From Mercurialis annua (taxonomy: Eukaryota > Streptophyta > Magnoliopsida > Malpighiales > Euphorbiaceae): a stretch of 64,000 nt of DNA. Positions 35,582-46,779 of the stretch are shown here, piece by piece (positions within the stretch are counted from its first letter, which is position 1; each line of letters opens with the position of its first letter). Made by a program: the position numbers and the translations under genes. The notes under the pieces were generated by a model, which saw nothing but the letters and a program-made list of their open reading frames with translations, was not told the origin of the DNA and did not search any database. The DNA is taken from positions 68,289,665 to 68,353,664 of the forward strand of contig NC_065570.1 in the NCBI RefSeq assembly GCF_937616625.2, written 5' to 3'.

Positions 35582-35688
35582 GTAGCAGCTCCTCCTACGA
35601 GGAGCAATAGCTCCTCGTTTTAAAGGAGCTGCTACTAAGGAATATATTTCTTCCTCCTTTTAGATGAGTTGCTCCTCGTCGGAGGAGC
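35582..35688. repeat. Nested palindromes built on GAGGAGC/GCTCCTC
   Basis: The outer stem GTAGCAGCTCC (35582-35592) pairs perfectly with GGAGCTGCTAC (35625-35635). Inside it CGAGGAGC (35598-35605) pairs with GCTCCTCG (35610-35617) around AATA. A third hairpin, GCTCCTC/GAGGAGC, lies at 35671-35677 and 35682-35688. No coding frame is associated. Confidence 0.85.
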
Positions 35689-36588
35689 TACAACGAGGAG
35701 CGCTGTGCCTGTGGGGGTGGAGTCGTACAGCGGTGGGTAGAGAACAAATGGGGGCCACAGAAAAAAGAAAAAGAAAAAAAGATCCCTAAATTTTTTATAA
35801 AAAATAAAATAATTATTAAATTTTTGAAATTATATTGAATATAAAAATTATTAAAAATTAATTTAAATAAATAAAATATTAAGAGTTTTTAAACTTTTTT
35901 TAATTTTATACGGAGGGTGTAACTCACTTACGGGATGAGAGTGGGGAGAGACTGATTTGATGCACTTTGACATAGTTGCGGTCTGTTTGATCCAAAAGTC
36001 TTTAAAATTATTTTTTATATATTTTATGTTAAATTTAGGGGTGAATTACCATTTGTTCTAAATTAAACTCCGAAATAGTAACCCAGTAAGTTGTTTGTAA
36101 ATTGTAATTATCTTTGTATATTTTTCTGACAGTAGAACATAACTGATGTAATCAAGGTTTTAATAGATTCTGAGTAAAACAGATAAATATAAAAATTATG
36201 CGATTAACTAAATTAAAAAAATGAAAGAAAAACATGAAGGAGAACGGCAGGATCCCGCCTCATTTTGTGCCGGAATGCTATTTTATACCGATCTACGCCA
36301 TTCTTCCTAGTATACTATTGAGTAAAGAACCATCCTTGAATTTATGAGACTGGTTTATATAATTCAAATTTATCTTTTGTAATATAGTTCATAATTTTTT
36401 AAATAAGTTCAATTGCAGACACTCTTTTATTTTCAAAACGCGTGAAAAGTAACCATAAAAACATTAAAATATAACATAATATATAAAAATAATTTTACGG
36501 TTATTTTTTATGCGTTCTAAAAAGGCAAAACTCATCTTAAAGTTTTTGTACTTTTTTTTTACTTTATCTCTATGTATTTTTGTTTTTG

Positions 36589-36777
36589 AAAGTATAAGGA
36601 TACACTTGAAGACTTGGTCCAGTTGGCTAAGCTCTAATGATATGTGTATGAGGTTGAGGGTTCGACCCTCAGCTCTCACGGGCAGTGTGCCTATTTAAAA
36701 AATGTCTAACATTAACTCCCGCTAACCCCCTCTAACAATTAGAGTAGGCTATCTTTGACAAAAAAAAGTATAAGGAT
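36589..36777 (+). mobile_element. tRNA-derived SINE with target duplication
   Basis: A 163-bp body (36602-36764) carries pol III box A-like TTGGCTAAGCTCT and box B GGTTCGACCCTC. It ends in an A-run and is flanked by the exact 13-base duplication AAAGTATAAGGAT (36589-36601 and 36765-36777). It is a different family from the SINE at 753. The tRNA-like fold is incomplete, so it is not a tRNA gene. Confidence 0.9.
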
Positions 36778-39700
36778 TAAATAAAGAAATAAAAAAAATT
36801 TATAAAATTGTTTTTAAAAATATAGAAACCAAATAAAGAAATAATAATGCTTAAGGACTAAGTAAAAAAACGGATAGTACAGAAATCTTAGAATAAGTTA
36901 AGTTTTCTAAAAACATTGAAATGAATGTAATTGTACTTATGTTAGAGAATTGCTCACTAAATTTGATTTATATGACCCCCATAATTAAAAATTTAATGGG
37001 ATAACCTTTTGCTCATAATTTATCACTGTTTCTAGTAGGAATAATTATATAATGCAACAGTTGCGTCATGTCATTCATGCAACAAATCAATGAGGCGTCA
37101 CCATGTGCAAATATTTAATGATAAAAAAATAAAAAATAAATAAAGATTTCGTATCACACATTTTTATTGGCTTGTTGTAAAAATGACATGACACTTCCGT
37201 TATATGGAATAAACATTCAGTAGTAGCGACATAATCAACTTGCAGAAGAGACGGTCATGTTTTTGATATGTCGATCGTTAACTATTTTTAACTGTCTCCT
37301 ACCTCTTTTAATATTACGATTTTTATTTAATCGAGTTACTCCATTTCTTTCTTCGAACTTAAGGCGTGTTTCTTTACATTCTTCCATGTCTTTTTATTTT
37401 CTTGATTTTACTACCTAGTTTTTACACACAGAATTCACTATGAATAATTTACTTTTTTTTAAGGCATCATATTAAACTTATTGTGATTGTGAAATTGCTG
37501 ATATTTATATGCTTTGCATTAAACTTTATTTTTTCCATTCAGATAATGGTGTTTGTCCTTGTAGAAAAAAAAAGGTTAAGATGATGTATGTTATATTTAA
37601 AACCCACTCAGATAATTTTTTTAAGAAATAGAATAATATAGGTCAATTTCATGACTAACATTTTAATTGGCTAAGCCATCCAATTCTCTAAAATAAACAT
37701 TGGCAAGGCCAAATTCATGAAATGGATATCGGATTTTTCTAATATTCAAAAAAACAAAACCCTACTCTGCACGTAATGAGGAATTTGAGCATTAAGTGTA
37801 AAACAAAGATTTTATTCTTCAAAAATCTAAAAATACACCACGACAGAGCTGTCAACTAGAATAATATCACAGAACATTTCATGCCCTCAACTTTCTTTGA
37901 CCACAACACAGACCAAAATCGCTACAAACCTTTCCCATTTTGACACGTGTGTCGAACACCAAGGCAGGCTGTCATGGGATCATAGGTGGCAGCCATGGCC
38001 CGGTTTGGAGCCAAACTGAAACCGGTGAAGAACCCGTTGGAGTTAAATATCTATTTGCCCCTTCAACTTACATGGCATAGGCGATTAATCACAAATTCTA
38101 ACCTTTTTATCCATTGTAAATTTAATGATTTGTGCAATTGAGATGTTTCAACACAAACATACAGATACTCAAATAAATTATTCTTTCGGTTGTTTTTAAT
38201 TGAATTCAAACACCAAATGATCATTAGTTGCTTAGATAAACTGGTATGCGATTATTTTAGTTAATTAGAGATTTTGAATTGAAGTCCTAATTAGAATGGA
38301 ATGGGACAGGTTGATAAGAAAAGTTTTGCTATCCGGTTCGATCCTAATTTGGTCCGAACCAATATAGTCAGTGGAAAACTGAATGATGAAATAAACTATA
38401 GTTCTAACGGTATAAGTGTTGGGTATGATCTATTAAGATCGGAGGATCAAATCTTCCCTTAAGCGCTAAAAATTCTCCCTCGCCCATGATAAGAAAAAAC
38501 TAAAAAAGTTAAAAAAGTAAGATTATCATTACAACATCTCAGAAAATTCAAAGAAATATAGAGGGAAATTGTGGGGTAAAATATTGAAGTACAACTTGAG
38601 GGAAATAAGGGAAAGAGAAATGGAGCAGTAAAGAGGAAGAATTTGTTTACAAAAGTAGAAGAAGTTAGCTTGTCTGTTTTGAAGGCATGAATTGATGGAT
38701 GAGGTGAGTCCTTTAAGAATGTTTTGTGTAGACAGTTTAAAAAGTTGCTGCCAATTTGGTCTAATAAGGACATTTTTAAATTTCATGGATAGGTTCAGTT
38801 TGTTTTAGGGTTGGGGAACTAAAATTTTATCGAGAATTTTATTATTTCTTCGTTTAATTTATAATTTTTTATAAATATTTATTTTAATGGTTAGTTTTTG
38901 TAGTATCTATATTTTAACTAATATTTTTTGTTTTGCTATTTTTTATAATTAATTTTCAAATAGATTTTTTAGTAAATTATGCAATATTTAATGTGATAAG
39001 AAAATATAAAAGTAAAATCATATTATATTTAATATATTATTCTAAACAATGTGTATAAAAATTCTTGACAATTAAAAATGAAATGAAGAAAGTATTATTT
39101 TTATTTTTATTTTTTTGTTTTGAAAAGCATGTAAATAAATATTTTGCAAAGTATATAAAAAATAAAATAAATATGTTAATATGTTTAGTGCTTTTAATTT
39201 ATTTTTTTTATTGCTAATAACAATTCCAAACAACCCCTTCAGGTTTTATGAACACATTATATAATATTTTCACTAAGAACATATTTGATATCCAAATAAA
39301 TTTGGAATTCAAGTGAAAATAAAATTTTAACTTAAAGACATTTCATTTTAACTTTCTTAAACTAATTGAACAAAATATTAATTATATTTTGTAAATAATA
39401 TAGATGTGTATTATTTTAAAAAAATATTTAAATAATTTATTTTACATGATATTTAAATTTCTAAAATTATTTTATTAAAATAAAAAATAAAATAAAGTTG
39501 TAATTCATCATTTTCGTAAATATAAAACTTGTCCTAACACAAGAACGTGACAGGCATGAGATTACAAAACGATAAAGAGCTACAAGGGGGGAATACCAAC
39601 CATGTTTGTATTGTTATTTGTCTTTAATCCTATTTATAGGCAATTGTTTTTATTTGTTGAATAGACATTTTAAGTTTGGAGAAAAAAAATGTTTGGAGCA

Positions 39701-39992
39701 AAATGATGTTTCACTATAGAGTTGATTTCCAAAAAGAACTTTATATTTTCTCTAAGATGCATTTGAATCCTTACCTTTTTTTTTATTAATTAGCACATCT
39801 AAGTCTTTATTTTTTATGAATTATTTTATGTTTTACAAGAATTAAGTCGCATTAAAAAAAAGGTTGACTATTTGATAATCTTTTTATTATCTAATCGAAA
39901 AAAAAAGAGTATATCCATATACAATTAGGTATGAGATACGTAGAATTTATATTATATAATTGTATAAGTTATTTTTTAAATAATATTATTAA
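36778..39992. other. Intergenic
   Basis: Contains a SINE fragment at 38398-38500. A purine-rich stretch (38500-38820) follows it; its minus-strand frames of about 100 codons look like low-complexity artefacts. No supported gene. Confidence 0.45.
38398..38500 (+). repeat. tRNA-type SINE fragment
   Basis: AACGGTATAAGTGTTGGG (box A region), GGATCAAATCTTCC (degenerate box B) and a CT-rich tail with CCCATGATAAGAAAAAA align with the family at 24353 and 12478. Confidence 0.6.
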
Positions 39993-39994
39993 TA

Positions 39995-40379
39995 CTCCCT
40001 CCGTCCCATAAAAATAGGCCGTTTGGACAAATACGGGAATTAAGAAAAATATAGTTAGATTAGTTAAAATTAGTTTATTTATATACTTTTCCATTTTTAG
40101 CCTTTAATAAATTTTTTAAATAAATAATAATATATTAATGACTAATTTTTGTATTGCTGTATTTTGCATTGGTATTGAAAATTGACATTTATATTTGTGT
40201 TTTTTAGCCTTTTAAAAAAAAGAAACATGGAACAATTAAATAATTGAAGATAACAATGTATATTTATTAGGGGTAATTAAGATTTTTAGTTTTAAAATTA
40301 TAAACCAAAAATAGAAAGTGACCTATAATTTGGAACGCCCAAAATAGAAAGGTGGCCTATATTTGTGGGACGGAGGGAG
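39995..40379. mobile_element. Stowaway-like MITE
   Basis: Begins CTCCCTCCGTCCCA and ends TGGGACGGAGGGAG, flanked by TA on both sides (39993-39994, 40380-40381), the Tc1/mariner-type target. 385 bp, no ORF. Confidence 0.9.
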
Positions 40380-41769
40380 TATATGATTTTAAAACATAAT
40401 TTATCTTTTTTTAATTTTTTCCACATTTATAAAAATATGACAAAATCTGGGTTGCCATTATAATCAGTGAAAATTTTCAAGAGCATCTTTTTTAGAACTT
40501 TAATTACAACGGTACTCATTTTTTAAAAAATAATTACATTGCATACTTTTTTTATTTTATAAATTACCTTTTTAATTTCAAAAATATCCTTTTTGGTGTA
40601 TTTTTTATTTTTGTTGGTGTTTTTGTGATGTAGTTATAATGTATTTATGGTGTATTTATAGTGTTTTTACTAGTGTTTTTATAGTGTATTTATAGTGGGT
40701 AAAAAAGGTATTTTTATAAATATTTTATGAAACTGGTACGGAATACAATTAGCCATTCATGAATCAGATTTTTGTAATTATTTTCTAAAAATAAAGTAAT
40801 TTGAACATTATCGCCGATAATAAATTAAGATGTATTTGATTCAGAGTTGAGGATGAAAATACGAAATAAAAATAAAAATAGTAATAAAAAACATAATTTT
40901 TTTTATGTTCTGTTGGTTCACTAAATTAGGGTGTCAGTGAAAATGAGATCAATTCAGATCTGAATTTTTTAAATTTTGAACAGATTTTTTTTAAGACATG
41001 ATATTTAAATTCTATTTACTATCTAATTTTCATGTAGTTTACAATAAATAATTTTTTTATTAACAATTTTTTTATGACTTATTTTTCTTATTGTTATCAT
41101 GATATCTTGTTATTTCGTTTTTAAATAATTTTAAAGGTGCTTTTGCTACAGAATGTTGGTGTTAAAATAAATCTGATTCTTATAATATAGAAAATAAAAC
41201 TCAAATAATTATGAAGCATATATGCTAAGATGTAATTTTTCTTATAGATGCCAAAAAAATCTTAAGTTTTTTTTTTCATTTTTTAATGGTAAAATATAAA
41301 TTGTATAAAATTTAAATTATACTGTAAAATTTAAGTTATAAGTGGAGAAAATTGAAATTTGAGACAACACACTAAATATTCTGTCTGAAGTTTTGGAGAA
41401 GTAGTGGGCCTCTTGTGTCTTTCCACACAAATAGAAGTGGGGGCTTCTATTTCTTGTTTACATTGTAAAAATATATATATATATTCTACATTATCGTTAG
41501 AGAATTTTCTGTGTTAGTTTGACAATAAGGTGGCGTTTTTTTTGGTATATGATACGTAAAGTTTTCTAAATGAGTCTCAATTATAAATTATACTTTTTAA
41601 TTTTTCAGATTCAGATTAATTTCTACTCTAATAGTGTGGGTCTTTTGCTAGAGGCAGACTCTGATACCAAATTTTAAATGGTTGTATACATGAATACGTT
41701 TTGAACCCACAATTTCACTTAAAACAGAAAAACACCTTATCAACTCACGGGGCCTTGGGGTTGATAATA

Positions 41770-42262
41770 AGGTGGCGTTTGATAACATAATTTAGTTATT
41801 AATTTTATTTTTTTATTTTTATATTTGTTCGGTACTATTTAATAGCCACACCACACTAATTCCAACTTAATATATTCAATTAAATTAAAATTACATAAAA
41901 TATTAAGCTAAAATTAGTAATTTAATTTTTTTATTAAAAATATAAATTGTTAGTTTCTTTAATTTTTTTTACTAATGCAATTTCATAAAGTATCAATAAC
42001 ATTTTTTTAATCTTTGTACACTTTATTCATGTTTTTGACTAGTAATTACACTTATTTGCATTTATGAAGATATAATATTTTTATACAAATATTATTATAG
42101 TTACTAATCAATAATTTCAATTATACATATTTTAATGATTAAAATAAAAAATTCAACAATAAAACATTTTTAATGAAATTATCAATTCTTTTCAGTGGTT
42201 AAAATTATCAAACACAATTATGTTTGAAATTTTCAGTACTTAATTTTATCAAACATCATCTA
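41770..42262. mobile_element. Possible MITE with GGTGGCGTTTGATAA-type ends
   Basis: The left end AAGGTGGCGTTTGATAACATAA and the right end, in reverse complement, AGATGATGTTTGATAAAATTAA are similar. Such ends are seen in several plant MITEs. No clean target duplication; borders approximate. Confidence 0.45.
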
Positions 42263-43487
42263 AGCAACATAATTACTGTCATTCTGCCAAAATTAAAGAA
42301 AGCAACAATATTCTAACTTACTTCCATGCAGTGATCGGAAAAAAAATAAAAAATAAAAAAAACCGATGACAGAAAAAGATGACATAATTATACAATTAAG
42401 AAAATACTAAGGAAATAAAAAAAATAATGACTGCCGGTTAGAGGAGCAACCGCAGACAATGTTTTTCTTGATTACACACTTGCTTCCATTTGTAATAAAA
42501 TGTAGTGTTTTTTCTATGTTTTTTTTATAATCCAATCCTTAGGCTAGAAAGAACCCATATAATTTATGAAGGACAACCTCTCATTATATAGTACAATACT
42601 AGTGTTAATATGTTCATAGGCGTCTTTTTTTTTTTTACCGAAAAGATTAAAATCTTCGTTGATAATTCACTATGAAAGTCTCGAATCTAGTCAATTCCGC
42701 TAGATATTACACGAATCTTCTAAGGGCTGCTGAGCTATAAAAAAGAGAATGCTTTTTCTTAAGAGTGGTATAGCTCAAACCTAATGCTTCCATCTAAATC
42801 TCACAGCTTTCTTCAAATCAGATTAGCTAGGTCTATTTGCATAAAAATGGACCCTATTAAACATATAAAACTTTAATTCAAATTCAAAAGCATATAGATT
42901 TTACAGCCATATACACCAATTTATATAAAAGAAAATGAAACAAGCAACGTTAGCTGTTCAGTTCCAAAATACAAGAAATAAAATCTTAAAACATAGCTGT
43001 TTTATGAATTTTGTGTTTTTAATTAAAATAAAAATTAGATTTAAAGTGGAATTGTATATGAGAAATAAATTTGTCAAAGTATTTAGGTTGGAAGTAGCAA
43101 TGATTAAGGAATGGTCCAAGTAATGAAGAAGACAGATAATATCCAACTAATACCTGTCATGCCCAAAATTATTGGAATCTCAATCCCAAAAATTATCAAA
43201 TTTTGTAACAAATGCTTCTTCTTTTCATACTTTATTGTATTTTTCTTGGTTCAAAGCTTAAGCATAATCTTTCAAAATCTTTTTCTTCTTAGTAAACAAA
43301 ATACATGGAGGATCCAGCTATTATTCAGACCCATTCACAGTACTACTTAGCAAATACAGGTTGCAATCTTTTTCCTTTTAATAATAACTCTACTTTTTTT
43401 CGGTAGAATTCCTTTTTCAGGTTACTATATTAATCTAATCGGAAAATTCTTATCTAGACCAAATTCATAAATTTTTCATTATCTATT

Positions 43488-43732
43488 CTCTATTTTATTC
43501 AATTTTAAGCCGGATATAACTACGTAAATATAACTTAAATACATAATTATAAAAAAATCAGAATTTTAATACAGTTACATATTCATGACTCAAATTTTAA
43601 TAATCTTTTGCCGGTTACTATGCTAATCTCTATTTTATTCAATTTTGAGCCTGATATGACCACGTAAATATAACTTAAATACATAATTAAAAAAATATCA
43701 AAATTTTAATACAATTACATATTCATGACTCG
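43488..43732. repeat. Tandem duplication, 140-bp period
   Basis: CTCTATTTTATTCAATTTT...ACGTAAATATAACTTAAATA...ACATATTCATGACTC occurs at 43488-43605 and again at 43628-43732 with few differences. Confidence 0.85.
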
Positions 43733-45784
43733 AGTAAATGAACTTTAGTTTTAATAATTTAACTTTTTGATTGATCAACTATCAAAGTTAGAAAACGGGA
43801 AAAAAAACTTAGATAAGTTGATCAAAAGTGAATGGGAAACAAATTACTTGTAGAACATGAGGTATAAAAGAATAAACTTGGTCAAGTCCCATGAGGTGTT
43901 TGCAATCAATGCTAACAATTATAGAACTACAGTTTATATCAACTTTTTTTTAAAAAAAAAACTAGTTGAGGTGAATCAAATTTTTTTACATTACAATACA
44001 TAAAGGTGTTCTGAATGAGTTTTAACTATAAGATGTCACTTTTAAAACCTTCTATTTTCAAATTACTCCTCACTCGAGCCGAGTAGGCCTCTTGCGGTAA
44101 GTAAAGTTACAGCCCCAAATTTTAAACGACTGCATACATGAATACGTTTGTACACGCAATCTCACTTAAGTCAAATAAAATATCTTACCAGCTCCTCCAC
44201 CGTAGGAATAGGTGATTCGCAGTTTTAATTGGTTAATTTTATTTTATTTGTAATTTCTCTTTAGAAGTTACTTAATGCTTATTTAAATCCAATTTATGAA
44301 GTATGATTAAAGGCTGTCAAAATATATTGTAAGTAACGACTAGTTGAAGCCCTTATTATATGTAAATAAATAGTTGCACACTCAATCATTTTTCATTATC
44401 AGAATAACAAGCCTGTATGCTGTTAAGTAATAGAAGTGTTATAAAAAAAGCATATTAAACTGACTTAAGAATAAATTAGAGCCACCAACCAACAAGCCTT
44501 CTTTTTTCAGAATTCGGTGATTTTCTTCTTCATAGTTACCCAATCCATAGACTCTTAAAGACACAGAAATAAAGATGTGGAGCCAATCCTGACAGGAATC
44601 ACATTACTTAGTATTAAAATGCCATTTTTACAAATATAATTATTTTGAAATAATATTTAAATTGAATAAAGAAATAATTCCTTGATTTTTTATTTTTTTT
44701 ACTATTTATCTCCTCATTGTAAATCCAAATTACTGCGACCTCTTACATGCAACTATTGTCTTCCTGATATTTGATCAAATTTCACTATTATCCCCTTTCA
44801 TTAATTAAAAAATAGTGATTGTTAAAAATAAGATTTAATGTGTTCATGAATTTATTTTTCTTTCATAAAGTAAATAAAATTTTAAAATAATTCAAAGAAA
44901 TTTTTATAAGTTTATAATTATTAGTTAAACTACATATATTTTTCTTTTAAATTGGACTAAATTTTTTTAAATTGAATTGAATTTTTTAAAAGATTTCATA
45001 AATATTTTAGATCGGTTCATTTTTTTTTAATTCAATATGTTTGTAATCCGATTTGATTTGGATAAAAAAAATTAAACTTAAAATCAAATGGAAACATACT
45101 GAAATTTCTATTTTTTAATGAATAGAAACATCCTTTTTTGTCTTTATACTATTTTTATTTTTTATCTTGAAAATTATTTTAAAGAAAAATTAAAATAATT
45201 ATAAATATATTATGGTTTAAGAAATAAATATAAATTAAAAAAAATGATATTTTTCATAAATGTATAGATTTTTTGTCAGAAGGGTGAATTTGAGCCGGTT
45301 TTCTAAGTTGCTGGTTGAAATGATCCAGTTCTGCTAAGTTGCGGGTTAAATTGTACCAAAATCGTCCAAAATGACTTATTTGATATTTCGTGCCAAGTTG
45401 AGGGGGTGAATTGATCCTTTGTTAGTTTTTTACTCCTAAAACCAAACTGAAGTTAATCAAAAAATTAAAATCTCCCATTATTTTAAATCGAATTAAACCA
45501 AATTTGCCACTTTAATTTGGTTGGGTTTTAAAAAACCCCTGTAAGGGACAAGTAGAGGCCTAAAGTGGGCGAACTATGATGTGAATCTGTTTTCCAGGCT
45601 AATAAGCCGAAAGAAAATAAAATTAGAGTCTGTGACAAGTATGGAAAATGGAGGAGCAACAGACCTAATTCTTGACTCAGCATGGGTCATTCTTCAGCCA
45701 TTGGCATGATAAGATATGCATCAACTATATTCAATGGTTTAAGACTTGCCAAACATAGATAGGGTCAATGTGTCAGTCTTTTTG

Positions 45785-46124
45785 CGGCTGAATACATGGT
45801 TTGACCCCTAAACTTGTACGCTTTTACCCATTTAACCTCCAAATTTAACGTCTCACCTATCGAACCCCTGAACTTGTTAAATAACCCGATTTGACCCCCG
45901 AACTTGATAAATACGTAAACATTTAACCCCTCCGTACACAATTTCTTCTAGAACATTTCAAATGACAGGTGGACACAAAGCGTTCAATACTTACATATTT
46001 ATCAAGTTCAGGGGTTAAATCGGATTATTTAACAATTTCAGAGGTTCGATAGGTGAGACGTTAAATTTAGGAGTTAGATGGGTAATAGAGTACAAGTTCA
46101 GAGGTCAAACTATGTATTAAGCCG
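45785..46124. mobile_element. Foldback MITE with long inverted arms
   Basis: Begins CGGCTGAATACATGGTTTGACC and ends with its approximate reverse, GGTCAAACTATGTATTAAGCCG. The pairing continues inwards (CGTCTCACCTATCGAACCCC against GAGGTTCGATAGGTGAGACG, then CCCGAACTTGATAAAT). The flanks are T-rich and give no firm target duplication. Probably Mutator-like. Confidence 0.75.
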
Positions 46125-46779
46125 TTTTTTTTGCAGTCCCATTATGTATTACTCATGCTTCTTGCTCTACTACATCCATAAGCCTTTCTGATCTATTTGG
46201 GCAGAGATTTTTCATGTGTTTCAACTTTCAACTGTCCTTTATCTAAAGTAAATTTATGAACTGTGATCTGAACAGTAGAAGTCGAAGACTACAAATTCAT
46301 CAAAAGAATTTAAAAAGAAGTATCCGATTATACATTTTTCAGAAGTACTAAATAGTTCGTCAAAAAAATATTATATATACCTCTTTTTAACCCCAAAGAG
46401 CGGCAAGCATGAGTAATGCCTTAGCTTCGCATATGGGTTTGCATAAAACAACAGTCCAACCTGACACAGTTGAACAAATATTAGGATCAACTGAGTGAAA
46501 AAAATACTTGGTAGCCAGCATTTAATAAACTTGCAGCTAATAAAGAACGGTCGAGTCTTTTGGGCTACATTAGGGAACCACAAAAAAAATGGTAGATGAC
46601 TGAAGAAGAGAGATTGAACAAAAGTAATTAAAAAAAAACAGCAAAAAAGGTAAAAAAAATAAAAAATTGTCTGAGACAATCATATGACCGGCCAACAGGG
46701 GTGGGCGGTTTCGCCCATGTATGTGCGTAAAGGGAAATTATAGCTTATAACAGTAGTATGATGCACTATAAACTGTGGG

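Larger units (their letters stand above)
40382..45784. other. Repeat-rich intergenic stretch
   Basis: No supported gene. A GTGTATTTATAGTG-like phrase repeats irregularly at about 40610-40700. A probable MITE lies at 41770-42262 and a tandem duplication at 43488-43732. Segments around 41560-41760 and 43990-44215 resemble each other (TTTTAAA...TGCATACATGAATACGTTT). Confidence 0.45.

Noticed and set aside
36602..36700. Possible tRNA gene because of an excellent box B
   Set aside because: The cloverleaf cannot be completed, and the segment is flanked by a 13-base target duplication with an A-rich tail, so it is a SINE.
38459..38786. Two overlapping minus-strand open frames of 104 and 85 codons
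   Set aside because: They lie opposite a purine-rich stretch next to a SINE, contain Ser/Phe/Leu-rich low complexity, and resemble no family.
42815..42845. miR396-like phrase CACAGCTTTCTT
   Set aside because: The match covers only the middle of the mature sequence and no paired arm is visible nearby.
46371..46679. A 102-codon minus-strand frame just downstream of the NPF stop
   Set aside because: It is Phe/Leu-rich, lacks family resemblance, and probably lies in the NPF 3' flank; no splice evidence ties it to the gene.
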